12,532 nucleotides of DNA from Holosporales bacterium. Lineage in GTDB: Bacteria; Pseudomonadota; Alphaproteobacteria; RUG11792. The stretch covers positions 1 to 12,532 of the forward strand of contig JAIRYU010000005.1 in the NCBI GenBank assembly GCA_031267545.1, given 5' to 3'. A model generated the notes under the pieces. The model made no database searches, was not told where the DNA came from, and worked only from the letters and a program-made list of their open reading frames with translations. The position numbers and the translations under genes were made by a program. Positions 1-7,932 of the stretch are shown here, in pieces (within the stretch, counting starts at the first letter, position 1; each line of letters begins with the position of its first letter).

Positions 1-2595
1 GACGACGAGGAATCCCAAGAGGAAAGAGCGGAAGTCTCCACCGAAACAATCGACGCAGCGATCGAGGCAATCGCGAATCTCAAAGGCAACAGTGCAGAAA
101 CGCTAGAAGCGACAATAAACGGCGCCATCCTGATACAGGCGAACGCAGACGGCGTCTGGTTGACAGGGTTCGGGGATGAACCAGGACAGCAGAAGCTTGA
201 AGAGAAAGACGGCGACAAGGCGCTCGCGGCGCTGCGGTTAGCAATACAGGATAGATACAAGACCACCGGAAGAATTAGACCAGGTCACCTGCGGCTATTA
301 ATGCAGCGCGGCGACGCAACCGAAATGACAATAGAGCTAGAAGGCGATGGGAAAGTCTATGTATGCGAAGAAGATGTGACAGGCAATCAGCAACGTATAG
401 GAGAGAGCAAGTACGCCATACGCCTGAGGTCCGATGGATTCGCGCTATATCTACCCGAAGCGCGCGGCTGGGCGGCAATGGTGCCGTTGAACGAAATAGA
501 CGTCAACGCAAGCGCGCCAGCGGAACTGGAAAAAGAGCTTGACAAGCATAGTTCAGACGAATTGGAGCAATACATCCAGGCGCTGGAAGGGGCGGGCGAC
601 GTAGACGTACAGGTAGGAAACCACAAAATCACTCGCCAAAGCGACTCGTGGAGTACAGAGACGGAGCGCTGGGGAGCGCGCGTCGTAGCGCAAGGCGGGG
701 TTATACCCGAATACGTCAAGGCAGCCATCATAAATACGCTGGCGTTAAAACACGGACGCTTCACGCCGCGAAGAATACTCTCACTGCTGGAGCGCGGCGA
801 AAAGTTCAAAGAACTAGAAACGTCAAGCGGAGTGAAAATAGGAATAGCGGATCAGACCATCGACGTCGCTTCAGAGAACCTCGAGCAGCTTGACGCCATA
901 TACGCGTATTCAGCCGGCAGAGGTCCTGGACAGAGCACATTGGTATACAATGGACTCACGTGGGAAGCAATTGATCCGGACGTCCAAATCTCGGCCCACG
1001 AAGAGTCGGCAAACGCGCAGAGGGAAGCCAAGCGCGGTGATCCAAAGGCTCCAGAGTCTATCGCCAACAGGGTACGCAGGGAGAGAGCGCTATTGGCGGC
1101 GTTGTTAAGCGGACACTCGGGAGAGATAGAAGACTACGCCTTTGAGGACGGCACAGCATACTTGAGAGGAGACGGCGGAGACGACGAAGAGAAAAAAAGC
1201 GACAGAATCTCACGCGGGTGGGCACAAGGCGGCCGCATCGATGCCATAACGAACATTCTTGATTGCAAAGCCGCGGCCAAAGAGGTACTTACAAGAACGG
1301 TGGCGAGAGGCTACTTTAGTCCGGGGCAAGCGCTAAAGCTAGCAAAATGGATAGGAGATACAAGTAACCTTACCGTAACTGCCGCCAACGGAAACCGGGT
1401 CGAGGTGGTACTAGATCCCACAAAGTACGAGCCAGGCGAGTACGACGGCCTTCGCATAGCGCTGACAGCGGCCGGCGAAGGAGAACGACCTAAGGTATAT
1501 AGCCCGAAACTCAGAGCCTGGGCTGTAATCGCAAATCCGGAGGCAATAGTAGGCTTTGCAGCTTCCGCTGCGGACTATCCTCTAGCTCCAGCGCCTGCGT
1601 TCGAACCCAACGAGAGCCCAGAGGGGAAAACAACGAGGCTTCGGCGCGAATTCGACGCGGCAGCGTCCGCCCTACGCAAGAGTGACGCTCCGGATATAAC
1701 GACGCGAGTAGGCAAGTATACGGTACTGAAGGCAAGCGGCAAATTGACAGTCAGTGACGGGAATCGGACCACAGAGATAGCAAATGAAACCGCCGCTCGC
1801 GAGGCAGCCGCGCAAATAATACGGGAATACGCTGCGCAAAATGGAGAAGTCCCGTTTAACTTAGCAAGCTGGGCGGTTGGCGCGAACGACCGACTACAGC
1901 TCGAGCGCGACGGAGTCCGCTCAACAGTGATGGGAACCAGAGTGATTCCGACAGCAGGTGAGCTAATCAATGGGGGCATGATAATAAAAGGCGATCGGAT
2001 ATGGCGAGGAACCAAGAGGGGCTGGTACGCGGCACTCCCGGAGATGTTCTACCCCATCCTGGCTAGAGAGGACAGCTCAGAGCCAGATGCGCAGACGAAC
2101 GAGCAGCAAGCAATGAGAATCATCAGAAACTATGGCGAAAGAAATCAGGCGGACCTGAAAATCAAGATCAGCAGCACACTAGACGCGCTAGTAGAGCAAG
2201 GAGTACTCAAGCTGCATCATGGCACCACGAGGATAGCACCCAAGATAGAGCGCGGACAACCGGGGTGGGCTAACGCAGTTAACGTAATCATCGATAAATG
2301 CATCGCCGACGGCAGCGTAATACCGCTGGACATACTCTATGCAGCGGGCGAGGATCCAAACGGCAGAGTAGTGCGCGGCCCTAGGGGACGCAAAGTAGTA
2401 GGCATATACGAACTAAGCAAAGCCACGGATGCGCAGCTAGAGTCCGTGGAAGGAGAGGTCCTAACCATAGCAGCTAAAGGTGAAAACATCTTCTGGTGGG
2501 ACCCAACCGTGAAATCTAAAAAAGCAGGAGCCCCCGACGGAAGATGGGTGAAGATTGAAAACCCAGAAAAGCCTATCGAAACTAAGGCGAAATAA
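1..2595 (+). CDS. Large modular repeat protein, unknown function (5' end outside window)
   Basis: I do not recognise this family. The frame is open from the first base, so the true start lies upstream; the TTG at 160 is simply an internal possible start codon. At least 864 residues are encoded. About five diverged copies of one module can be aligned by eye. Each has a helical segment, a short beta-hairpin, a second helix with a G-x-[IVF]-x-P-x-x-[IL]-x-x-L-like turn (codons near 268, 754, 1309, 1843 and 2311), and a closing strand such as LYLPEARGWAAM or VYSPKLRAWAVI. There are few cysteines, no membrane segment and no signal peptide in the visible part; the C-terminus is Lys-rich and ends ETKAK. 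The coding strand is A-rich and T-poor (7-11 T per 60 bases in lines I counted), unlike the housekeeping genes to its right. It is convergent with rho and ends at a strong terminator. A secreted or surface-associated multi-domain protein is one possibility, but function is unknown. Confidence 0.85.
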   Translation, partial: DDEESQEERAEVSTETIDAAIEAIANLKGNSAETLEATINGAILIQANADGVWLTGFGDEPGQQKLEEKDGDKALAALRLAIQDRYKTTGRIRPGHLRLLMQRGDATEMTIELEGDGKVYVCEEDVTGNQQRIGESKYAIRLRSDGFALYLPEARGWAAMVPLNEIDVNASAPAELEKELDKHSSDELEQYIQALEGAGDVDVQVGNHKITRQSDSWSTETERWGARVVAQGGVIPEYVKAAIINTLALKHGRFTPRRILSLLERGEKFKELETSSGVKIGIADQTIDVASENLEQLDAIYAYSAGRGPGQSTLVYNGLTWEAIDPDVQISAHEESANAQREAKRGDPKAPESIANRVRRERALLAALLSGHSGEIEDYAFEDGTAYLRGDGGDDEEKKSDRISRGWAQGGRIDAITNILDCKAAAKEVLTRTVARGYFSPGQALKLAKWIGDTSNLTVTAANGNRVEVVLDPTKYEPGEYDGLRIALTAAGEGERPKVYSPKLRAWAVIANPEAIVGFAASAADYPLAPAPAFEPNESPEGKTTRLRREFDAAASALRKSDAPDITTRVGKYTVLKASGKLTVSDGNRTTEIANETAAREAAAQIIREYAAQNGEVPFNLASWAVGANDRLQLERDGVRSTVMGTRVIPTAGELINGGMIIKGDRIWRGTKRGWYAALPEMFYPILAREDSSEPDAQTNEQQAMRIIRNYGERNQADLKIKISSTLDALVEQGVLKLHHGTTRIAPKIERGQPGWANAVNVIIDKCIADGSVIPLDILYAAGEDPNGRVVRGPRGRKVVGIYELSKATDAQLESVEGEVLTIAAKGENIFWWDPTVKSKKAGAPDGRWVKIENPEKPIETKAK
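46..2559 (+). repeat. Five diverged protein-level modules of about 156-185 residues
   Basis: The repeats are visible in the protein, not as DNA identity. The P-containing turn recurs as GRIRPGHLRLL (nt 268), GRFTPRRILSLL (754), GYFSPGQALKLA (1309), GEVPFNLASWA (1843) and GSVIPLDILYAA (2311), giving spacings of 162, 185, 178 and 156 codons. Each module closes with an aromatic strand containing a Trp: near ARGWAAM, GLTWEAI, LRAWAVI, KRGWYAAL and DGRWVKI. The first copy starts close to the left edge, so more may lie upstream. Boundaries are approximate. Confidence 0.6.
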
Positions 2596-2625
2596 GATCC
2601 GGGCTTTTCGGGAGCAGGTAGATAC

Positions 2626-2660
2626 AAAGACACAACCTTTTGGTTGTGTCTTTTTGTTTA
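2626..2660 (+). terminator. Rho-independent terminator after the large repeat-protein gene
   Basis: A perfect 12-bp stem (AAAGACACAACC pairing with GGTTGTGTCTTT) encloses a TTTT loop at 2638-2641 and is followed by TTGTTTA. It starts 30 bp after the upstream stop codon and ends 13 bp before the stop codon of convergent rho. On the minus strand the stem is followed by GTATCTACC, which is not a U-tract, so it is mainly a + terminator, though the hairpin could also protect the rho mRNA end. Confidence 0.85.
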
Positions 2661-2665
2661 TGGCT

Positions 2666-3934
2666 CTACGAATTCATTGAATCAAAGAAGGCGTCGTTCG
2701 TCTTGGCATATCTGAGCTTTTCAATGAGAAACTCCATAGCTTCCGTTGTTCCCATCGGATTCAGAATGCGTCTTAGAATCCACATCTTTGACATTTTTGA
2801 TTTATCTTTGATGAGAAGCTCCTCTTTGCGCGTTCCTGATCTGTTTATATCTATCGCGGGGAATACCCTCTTATCCGACAACTTTCTATCAAGAACAATT
2901 TCAGAATTTCCAGTTCCCTTAAACTCTTCAAAAATTACGTCGTCCATACGAGATCCAGTCTCGACGAGCGCCGTTGCAATGATGGTAAGGGACCCGCCGT
3001 CCTCTATGTTTCTGGCGGCTCCAAAGAATCTCTTAGGACGCTGCAGCGCGTTAGAGTCCACGCCGCCCGTCAATACCTTGCCAGAAGACGGCACGACTGT
3101 ATTGTAGGCTCTGGCAAGCCTCGTTATAGAATCGAGTAGAATTACGACGTCCCTCTTGTGCTCGACAAGCCGCTTAGCCTTTTCAATAATCATCTCAGTC
3201 ACCTGAACGTGTCTCGTAGCGGGCTCGTCGAATGTGGAACTAATCACCTCCCCGTCAACCGATCTCTGCATATCTGTTACCTCCTCCGGTCTTTCGTCTA
3301 TCAACAAGACGATAAGATACACGTCCGGAAATTTGGTCGTAATCGCTTGAGCAATAGTTTGCAGCATAACAGTCTTTCCTGTTCGAGGCGGCGCAACGAT
3401 TAGAGCCCTCTGGCCTTTCCCTATCGGGGCAACCAGGTCGATCACGCGTTGAGTAAAGAGCGCCTTGTTTCCGGAGCCGCCGTCGGCTAATTCCAGGCTC
3501 AGCATCTCGTCGGGATAGAGCGGCGTAAGGTTGTCAAAATTAGTGCGCCGCCTAATGTTTGTGGTGTTTTCGAAATTCACTTGCGTAATTTTTGTGACAG
3601 AAAAATATTTCTCAGATTCCTTGGGAGCCTTGATCTGCCCCTCAACCGTATCTCCCGTCTTTAATCCAAACTTTTTTACGAACGCCGGAGCCACGTACAC
3701 GTCGTCCGGACCTGGTAGATAATTGGATTCTGGCGATCTTAAAAATCCGAACCCATCTTGGAGAACTTCGAGCACCCCGATGCTGGATATCGGAATATCC
3801 GCCTCGGAAAGTTTTTTCAATATTGAAAAAACGAGATCTTGCTTTCGCAATGTATGCGGATTCTCAACGTTGTGTTCCGTTGCGCACTCCAAAAGAGCCG
3901 ACAAAGATTTTGACTTTAATTCTTGAAGATTCAT
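2666..3934 (-). CDS. rho: Transcription termination factor Rho
   Basis: Rho is the hexameric RNA-dependent ATPase/helicase that terminates transcription of untranslated RNA. The 422 residues match the usual length of about 420. Visible in order: an N-terminal helical domain (about 1-50); the RNA-binding cold-shock/OB fold with GFGFLRSPES (61-70) and a VYVAP strand; Walker A APPRTGKT (181-188); Walker B around VVILLDSITRLARAYN (263-278); and the Q-loop/R-loop region with SGKVLTGGVDSNALQRPKRF. All key motifs look intact and there is no large insertion. The ATG at 3934 is preceded by AAAGGA with a 7-base gap, supporting this start. It is divergent from rpmE across a 139-bp spacer containing a palindrome. 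Rho commonly autoregulates through its leader, but the leader here is short. Confidence 0.98.
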   Translation of the reverse strand: MNLQELKSKSLSALLECATEHNVENPHTLRKQDLVFSILKKLSEADIPISSIGVLEVLQDGFGFLRSPESNYLPGPDDVYVAPAFVKKFGLKTGDTVEGQIKAPKESEKYFSVTKITQVNFENTTNIRRRTNFDNLTPLYPDEMLSLELADGGSGNKALFTQRVIDLVAPIGKGQRALIVAPPRTGKTVMLQTIAQAITTKFPDVYLIVLLIDERPEEVTDMQRSVDGEVISSTFDEPATRHVQVTEMIIEKAKRLVEHKRDVVILLDSITRLARAYNTVVPSSGKVLTGGVDSNALQRPKRFFGAARNIEDGGSLTIIATALVETGSRMDDVIFEEFKGTGNSEIVLDRKLSDKRVFPAIDINRSGTRKEELLIKDKSKMSKMWILRRILNPMGTTEAMEFLIEKLRYAKTNDAFFDSMNS

Positions 3935-3990
3935 TGCTATTCCTTTATGAAAATTTTAAGGTGAAGGCACCACTCCGCCTCAGAAACCAG

Positions 3991-4020
3991 TTGATCTCTT
4001 CCGCGTACCCGTGATACAGT
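3991..4020 (+). promoter_or_regulatory. Probable sigma-70 promoter of rpmE
   Basis: TTGATC (3991-3996) and TACAGT (4015-4020) are separated by 18 bp, and the -10 is preceded by TGA, an extended -10 arrangement. Transcription would begin near 4027, about 45 bp upstream of the rpmE ATG. The -10 is inside a perfect palindrome, so a protein bound there would block this promoter. Assigned from consensus similarity only. Confidence 0.5.
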
Positions 4021-4030
4021 ACGTACTGTA
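4015..4030. promoter_or_regulatory. Perfect 16-bp palindrome in the rho/rpmE divergent region
   Basis: TACAGTACGTACTGTA reads identically on both strands. It overlaps the predicted rpmE -10 and lies about 80 bp upstream of rho. Size and placement suit a dimeric repressor operator, but no regulator is identifiable. No loop is present, so an RNA hairpin role is unlikely. Confidence 0.5.
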
Positions 4031-4073
4031 CTCCATTTCGGAGCTGAGTCAAATAAGTTTTTGAGGCGCTAAT

Positions 4074-4292
4074 ATGAAAAAAAATATCCACCCTGACTAT
4101 CATACGATCTCAGTGACGCTGACGAATGGCGAAAAGTTTGAAACAAGATCGTCGTATGGAAAAGAAGGCGATACCATCAGCCTCGACATAGATCCGCTTA
4201 CACACCCCGCGTGGACAGGAGCGGGCCGCAGGCTGGTAGACTCAGCCGGGCAGATCAGTAAGTTCAACAAAAGGTACAGCATTAAATCGTAG
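4074..4292 (+). CDS. rpmE: 50S ribosomal protein L31
   Basis: This is the small L31 protein of the large ribosomal subunit, located near the central protuberance and contacting the small subunit. The 72 residues begin MKKNIHPDYHTI and contain the family landmarks THPAWTG and a C-terminal SKFNKRY. It lacks the CxxC pairs of zinc-binding L31, as is usual in alphaproteobacteria. GAGG 8 bases before the ATG supports the start. It heads the rightward gene group and is divergent from rho. The symporter gene follows after a 42-bp gap that contains its own -10-like TATAAT. Confidence 0.97.
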   Translation: MKKNIHPDYHTISVTLTNGEKFETRSSYGKEGDTISLDIDPLTHPAWTGAGRRLVDSAGQISKFNKRYSIKS

Positions 4293-4293
4293 A

Positions 4294-4299
4294 TATAAT
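4294..4299 (+). promoter_or_regulatory. Consensus -10 box upstream of the symporter gene
   Basis: TATAAT is a perfect -10 hexamer, 35 bp before the ATG at 4335. No good -35 lies 16-18 bp upstream (the region reads AAAGGTACAG), so if used it needs an activator or is weak. It is also part of a small inverted repeat, TAGAT-ATA-ATCTA (4290-4302). Confidence 0.35.
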
Positions 4300-4334
4300 C
4301 TATCGTTACAGCGCGCTAGTGTCGTGGAATATTG

Positions 4335-5501
4335 ATGTTAAAGAAAATACTGAGCTTGCCGGCAATCATTTTTGCGGCGCTTATTGGCGTCGGATGTTTT
4401 GGAAGCTGTCTTGACATCTCAACCAAGGAGAACTTGCTAGCAGTAAGTTTGCTGTTAAAGGGAGTGATCGCTTTCGCCCTTCCGATGTTAGTTTTTTCAT
4501 TTGTCTTATACGGACTTTTGAGTCTCAAAAACGAATCGATCAAGATGGTTTTGATATTGCTCCCTCTTGTGTGTGTCTCCAATTTTTCTGGATTTTGGGT
4601 ATCGTATATGGCGGCTGTTCCGATCATCAAAACTGGAATCGTAACGATTTCGAAATTCGATGTACGCGATGTATTAACCCCCGCATGGGAATTTAACATA
4701 ATCCCACTTGTAAAAAACGACGTCGCCTTGCTTGCGGGAGTTGCGCTAGGTATCGTTGGAAATCTTACCAAGTGGCGCGCCATAGACAACGTTAAGGTTA
4801 AATTAAACGTCGCGGCTAACTTCATACTTAAAAAGGTGATTTGCCCGGTGTTGCCGATATTTGTGCTGGGATTCATCATAAAAATGCAACACGAAGGAAC
4901 GTTGGGCCTGATGGCGCGAGAATACGCAGTTCTGTTGCTGTTGGTAGGCGTCTTGTCGTATGGATACATATTTGTCGTTATGTTTATGTTGGCCGGCAGA
5001 CGTCTACAATCCGCCTTTTCAAAATTCAGGAACCTGCTTCCCGGGGTGTTGATAGGATTGTTCTGTATGTCTAGCGCGGCGGCTATACCTGTGACCATCG
5101 ACGGCAGCGAGAAGAATCTTGAAAACCCGGATATTGCAAAATTCGTTGTTCCCGCAGCTGCCAACATGCACCTTCTTGGAGACTGTTTTGCTATTCCAAT
5201 TATAGGGCTTGCGCTAATGGTTTCGTTCGGATACGAACTTCCAACGCTGTGGCAATACCTGACTTTCACGCTGTATGGCGTCGTCGCTAAATTTGCAGCA
5301 GCTGGAATTCCTGGCGGAAGCGCGCTTGTTTTCCTGCCGCTTTTTGAAAACATACTGGGATTTTCGCCACAGATGCTCACCGCCGTCGTTGCCGTCTACG
5401 TTTTGTTTGATCCAATCGCAACGTCGTCGAACGTATTTGGGCACGGTATGTTTGCAATTCTATTTGAAAAGGTGTATAATCGACTAGCCCGCAGGAAGTA
5501 G
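4335..5501 (+). CDS. Dicarboxylate/amino acid:cation symporter (DAACS/GltP-like), divergent
   Basis: This is a hydrophobic inner-membrane transporter of 388 residues, slightly short for the family (about 400-430). Landmarks of the GltPh fold, numbered from the TTG 3 bp upstream: HP1 MSSAAAIPVT (246-255), the TM7 segment FVVPAAANMHLLGD (271-284) where the family has NMDGT, HP2 AAGIPGGSALVF (323-334), and TM8 LFDPIATSSNVFGHG (358-372). In TM8 the Asp and Asn that bind the amino and carboxyl groups of the substrate are kept. The Arg that reads an acidic side chain is Ala, and the last Asp of the cation site is His. This points to a substrate other than aspartate/glutamate. TTG (4332) and ATG (4335) are adjacent in-frame starts; ATG is chosen and the SD is weak. 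A muramidase gene follows 16 bp later. Confidence 0.85.
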   Translation: MLKKILSLPAIIFAALIGVGCFGSCLDISTKENLLAVSLLLKGVIAFALPMLVFSFVLYGLLSLKNESIKMVLILLPLVCVSNFSGFWVSYMAAVPIIKTGIVTISKFDVRDVLTPAWEFNIIPLVKNDVALLAGVALGIVGNLTKWRAIDNVKVKLNVAANFILKKVICPVLPIFVLGFIIKMQHEGTLGLMAREYAVLLLLVGVLSYGYIFVVMFMLAGRRLQSAFSKFRNLLPGVLIGLFCMSSAAAIPVTIDGSEKNLENPDIAKFVVPAAANMHLLGDCFAIPIIGLALMVSFGYELPTLWQYLTFTLYGVVAKFAAAGIPGGSALVFLPLFENILGFSPQMLTAVVAVYVLFDPIATSSNVFGHGMFAILFEKVYNRLARRK

Positions 5502-5517
5502 GGTAATTGAGGTTGTA

Positions 5518-6081
5518 ATGAATTTGAAGCGTATATCTGTTGCGCTGACCGTGGCATTATTGGCGGCGTGTTCTTCTTCAAGATTTGGCAGAGGGTTTGA
5601 CTATGCCATATCAAAGACTCTGGCAAATGAAGGCGGATACGTCAATGATCCGGATGACCCAGGCGGCGAGACGAAGTATGGGATATCTAAAAGATCGTAT
5701 CCGAATCTCAATATTAAGAATCTTACGGTTAATCAGGCAAAGCTAATATACTACAAAGATTACTGGCTTAAGGCTGGGTTGTATCGCGTACATAATGAGG
5801 AAGTAGCCGCAAAGCTCTTTGACATACTTGTCAATTTTGGAGATGAGCAGGCGCGTGAAATTACGCAGAGGGCTATATTGTCTGCGTATAAAAATGCGCA
5901 TCTGGCCAGACCGGGTAGCGATTGGAGCAGTATGGTTCAACTCATCAACAACATCCGCGACTATAATGCGTTTTTGGCTTCGCTTAGATCTGAGCAGGCG
6001 TCAGTTTATAGGTTGATAGCTTACAAAAAGGGGAATATGAAGAAGTTTTTAACCGGATGGCTAAATAGGGCGTACACCTAA
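5518..6081 (+). CDS. GH108-family muramidase, predicted lipoprotein
   Basis: This is a probable N-acetylmuramidase (glycoside hydrolase 108, the phage-endolysin/secretion-activator type) that would cleave peptidoglycan. The 187-residue protein starts with a lipoprotein signal peptide whose lipobox is LAAC with Cys18, so it is predicted to be membrane-anchored outside the cytoplasm. The catalytic signature follows: Glu38 in NEGGYVNDPDDPGGETKYGIS, the usual NEGGY...DPGG-T-GIS pattern. The C-terminal half resembles the short peptidoglycan-binding domain normally paired with GH108. The ATG has GAGG 7 bases upstream. It sits 16 bp after the symporter gene and 24 bp before the recombinase, so it is likely co-transcribed. 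No phage genes surround it, suggesting a domesticated enzyme for wall remodelling or passage of a secretion apparatus; that role is inference. Confidence 0.88.
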   Translation: MNLKRISVALTVALLAACSSSRFGRGFDYAISKTLANEGGYVNDPDDPGGETKYGISKRSYPNLNIKNLTVNQAKLIYYKDYWLKAGLYRVHNEEVAAKLFDILVNFGDEQAREITQRAILSAYKNAHLARPGSDWSSMVQLINNIRDYNAFLASLRSEQASVYRLIAYKKGNMKKFLTGWLNRAYT

Positions 6082-6105
6082 ACTTCAATTGATCGAAACA
6101 TCAGA

Positions 6106-7011
6106 ATGAATGAGACATCCGTTCGCGTGTTGCTCGAAAGATTCCAGGAGATGTTATTTGCAGATCGGAGCTTGTCTGTTCAAACGCTTGCCGCCTACAA
6201 ATCCGATGTGTTAGCTTTTTGTAAATTTCATCCAGACGCATTGTCGACGACTAAGATAGATATCGAGAATTATATCGGCTCCCTTCGGTCTTTAAATAGA
6301 AAACCGAGTTCTATCATGAGATGCATAGCTTCTTTGAAACAGTTCTTTTTGTTTCTATACGATGAACGCGAGATTGCTCAGAATCCCACTATCGATATAA
6401 AGATGAAAGCAACTGGAAAGGCTCTTCCAAAGGCGCTATCCGAAGATGAAATCAGAACGCTACTCGATTATTTCAACACAAAGAGCGACGTACGTCTAAA
6501 CGCAATGCTTCACATACTGTACGGAGCCGGCCTTAGAGTATCTGAGTTGGTCTCTTTAACAAGAGACTCAATAACGCGTATACAACAAAACAACAGGACA
6601 GCGCTATTGGTGAGAGGCAAGGGAGGGAAGGAGCGAATTATTCCGTTAAACAATTTAGCGGTAGAAGCGGTAGAGGCACACCTAGAAGCGCTAGCTATAA
6701 AGTTTAGATCTAGCAACAAATATCTCTTCCCATCAGATAGTAAGAGCGGCCATATCACGCGCCAAGGGTTCGCAAAGCTTCTAAAAAAGCTGGCAACCGA
6801 GGTTGGGATCCCGGAATCAAAGGTATCGCCTCACGTAATCAGACACGCGTTCGCAACGCACCTTCTCCTACATGGGGCCGACCTTCTGAGCATACAAAAA
6901 TTACTAGGGCATAAGGATATTTCGACAACGCAAATATACACCCACATATCAAACGAAAAAATTAAACAGCTGGTCGATAGCAATCCGAACATCAAAAAAC
7001 TGCGCATATGA
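6106..7011 (+). CDS. xerD: Tyrosine recombinase XerC/XerD
   Basis: This site-specific recombinase resolves chromosome dimers at dif, normally as one half of a XerC/XerD pair at the division septum. The 301-residue length is typical. The N-terminal SAM-like DNA-binding domain spans about 1-95 and the catalytic domain about 110-295. The full catalytic set is visible: Arg144 (AGLRVSEL), Lys172 (GKGGKER), His243 and Arg246 (HVIRHAFATHLL), His269 (LLGHKD) and the nucleophile Tyr278 (IYTH). No obvious Shine-Dalgarno precedes the ATG at 6106. The stop overlaps the miaA start by 4 bases (ATGA), suggesting translational coupling. The gene could be xerC or xerD; the AGLRVSELVSL segment and length favour XerD but do not settle it. 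Confidence 0.92.
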   Translation: MNETSVRVLLERFQEMLFADRSLSVQTLAAYKSDVLAFCKFHPDALSTTKIDIENYIGSLRSLNRKPSSIMRCIASLKQFFLFLYDEREIAQNPTIDIKMKATGKALPKALSEDEIRTLLDYFNTKSDVRLNAMLHILYGAGLRVSELVSLTRDSITRIQQNNRTALLVRGKGGKERIIPLNNLAVEAVEAHLEALAIKFRSSNKYLFPSDSKSGHITRQGFAKLLKKLATEVGIPESKVSPHVIRHAFATHLLLHGADLLSIQKLLGHKDISTTQIYTHISNEKIKQLVDSNPNIKKLRI

Positions 7012-7901
7012 ATGTGAATGCTCGTACGAAAAAAGTTCTGATAATCATCGGTCCAACCGCCTCGGGGAAGACAGCCAGGGCCATTGAGATAGCGACGGAA
7101 CGCAACGGCGTGATCATTAACTGTGACAGCTTGCAGACGTACGACTGCCTCAAGATCTTGACCGCGTTCCCATCGGAGGCATACATGAAACGCGCGCCGC
7201 ACGAACTCTTTGGATATCTGAAGTATTACGACGAATCGTCGGCAGTCGCTTGGGCAACGCTAGCGTCACAAAGAGTAATTGATACGCTACGCAGAAACGT
7301 GTTGCCGATCGTCGTAGGGGGAACTGGATTCTATATCAATATTCTCGTAAACGGAATATCCCCGCTTCCAGCAATTAGCGACGAGGTAAGAAAATACGTA
7401 GCCCGTATGGACTACGATGAGCTGCGCGCCAGACTGTACGAGGTTGATCCTCAAGCGAAGGCGGCAATTACAAAACAGCAACACCATCAGACAGTACGAG
7501 CATACGAAATCCTATTGGAAACTGGTAAGTCAATACTGAGCTTTAAAAGCCTTCCTAAGAAGACGTTTCTGCAAGATATCGAGTATGAGTACGATGTAAC
7601 GGAGTGTGATAGAAAGCGGCTATACGATCGCATTAACGCGAGGTTCGAGAGAATGCTCGATGCTGGAGCTGTGGACGAGGTGGAACAGTTTCTATACACG
7701 ATAGGGTATAGCCGATCAGAGCGTGAGGCTTTTTGGAGGAGATATCATATATTTAGCGCGATAGGAGCCAAGGAAATAACCATGTACTTGGACGGAGATA
7801 TTTCATTCTCCTTAATGAAGGAGGTCGCGACCCGCAACTTGCGACATTACGCCAAAAGACAGATAACGTGGATCCGACACCAAATGCCTCAAACGCTCTA
7901 A
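7008..7901 (+). CDS. miaA: tRNA dimethylallyltransferase MiaA
   Basis: MiaA transfers a dimethylallyl group from DMAPP to N6 of A37 in tRNAs that read codons starting with U, the first step towards ms2i6A. The 297 residues match the family (about 300). Visible motifs: P-loop GPTASGKT (15-22), Asp40-Ser-Leu-Gln43 in the position of the usual DSMQVY, GGTGFY (104-109), the TVRAYEI helix (about 152-158) and C-terminal YAKRQITWIRH (281-291). The start overlaps the upstream stop by 4 bases. It is the last gene of the rightward group and converges on the ThyX-like ORF across 31 bp. A DMAPP source is needed, so isoprenoid precursors must be available in the cell. Confidence 0.96.
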   Translation: MNVNARTKKVLIIIGPTASGKTARAIEIATERNGVIINCDSLQTYDCLKILTAFPSEAYMKRAPHELFGYLKYYDESSAVAWATLASQRVIDTLRRNVLPIVVGGTGFYINILVNGISPLPAISDEVRKYVARMDYDELRARLYEVDPQAKAAITKQQHHQTVRAYEILLETGKSILSFKSLPKKTFLQDIEYEYDVTECDRKRLYDRINARFERMLDAGAVDEVEQFLYTIGYSRSEREAFWRRYHIFSAIGAKEITMYLDGDISFSLMKEVATRNLRHYAKRQITWIRHQMPQTL

Positions 7902-7932
7902 ACTACCACAAATTACCAGATCCCTTCGGGAG

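Noticed and set aside
387..809. Long minus-strand open frames opposite the large repeat protein (also 1575-2015 and others)
   Set aside because: The T-poor, A-rich coding strand makes the reverse frames poor in stop codons; none has an SD or recognisable features.
4316..5380. 354-codon open frame on the minus strand
   Set aside because: It lies fully opposite the symporter gene, whose protein shows clear transporter motifs. The minus translation is Thr/Asn/Pro-rich with no motif, so it is an antisense shadow.
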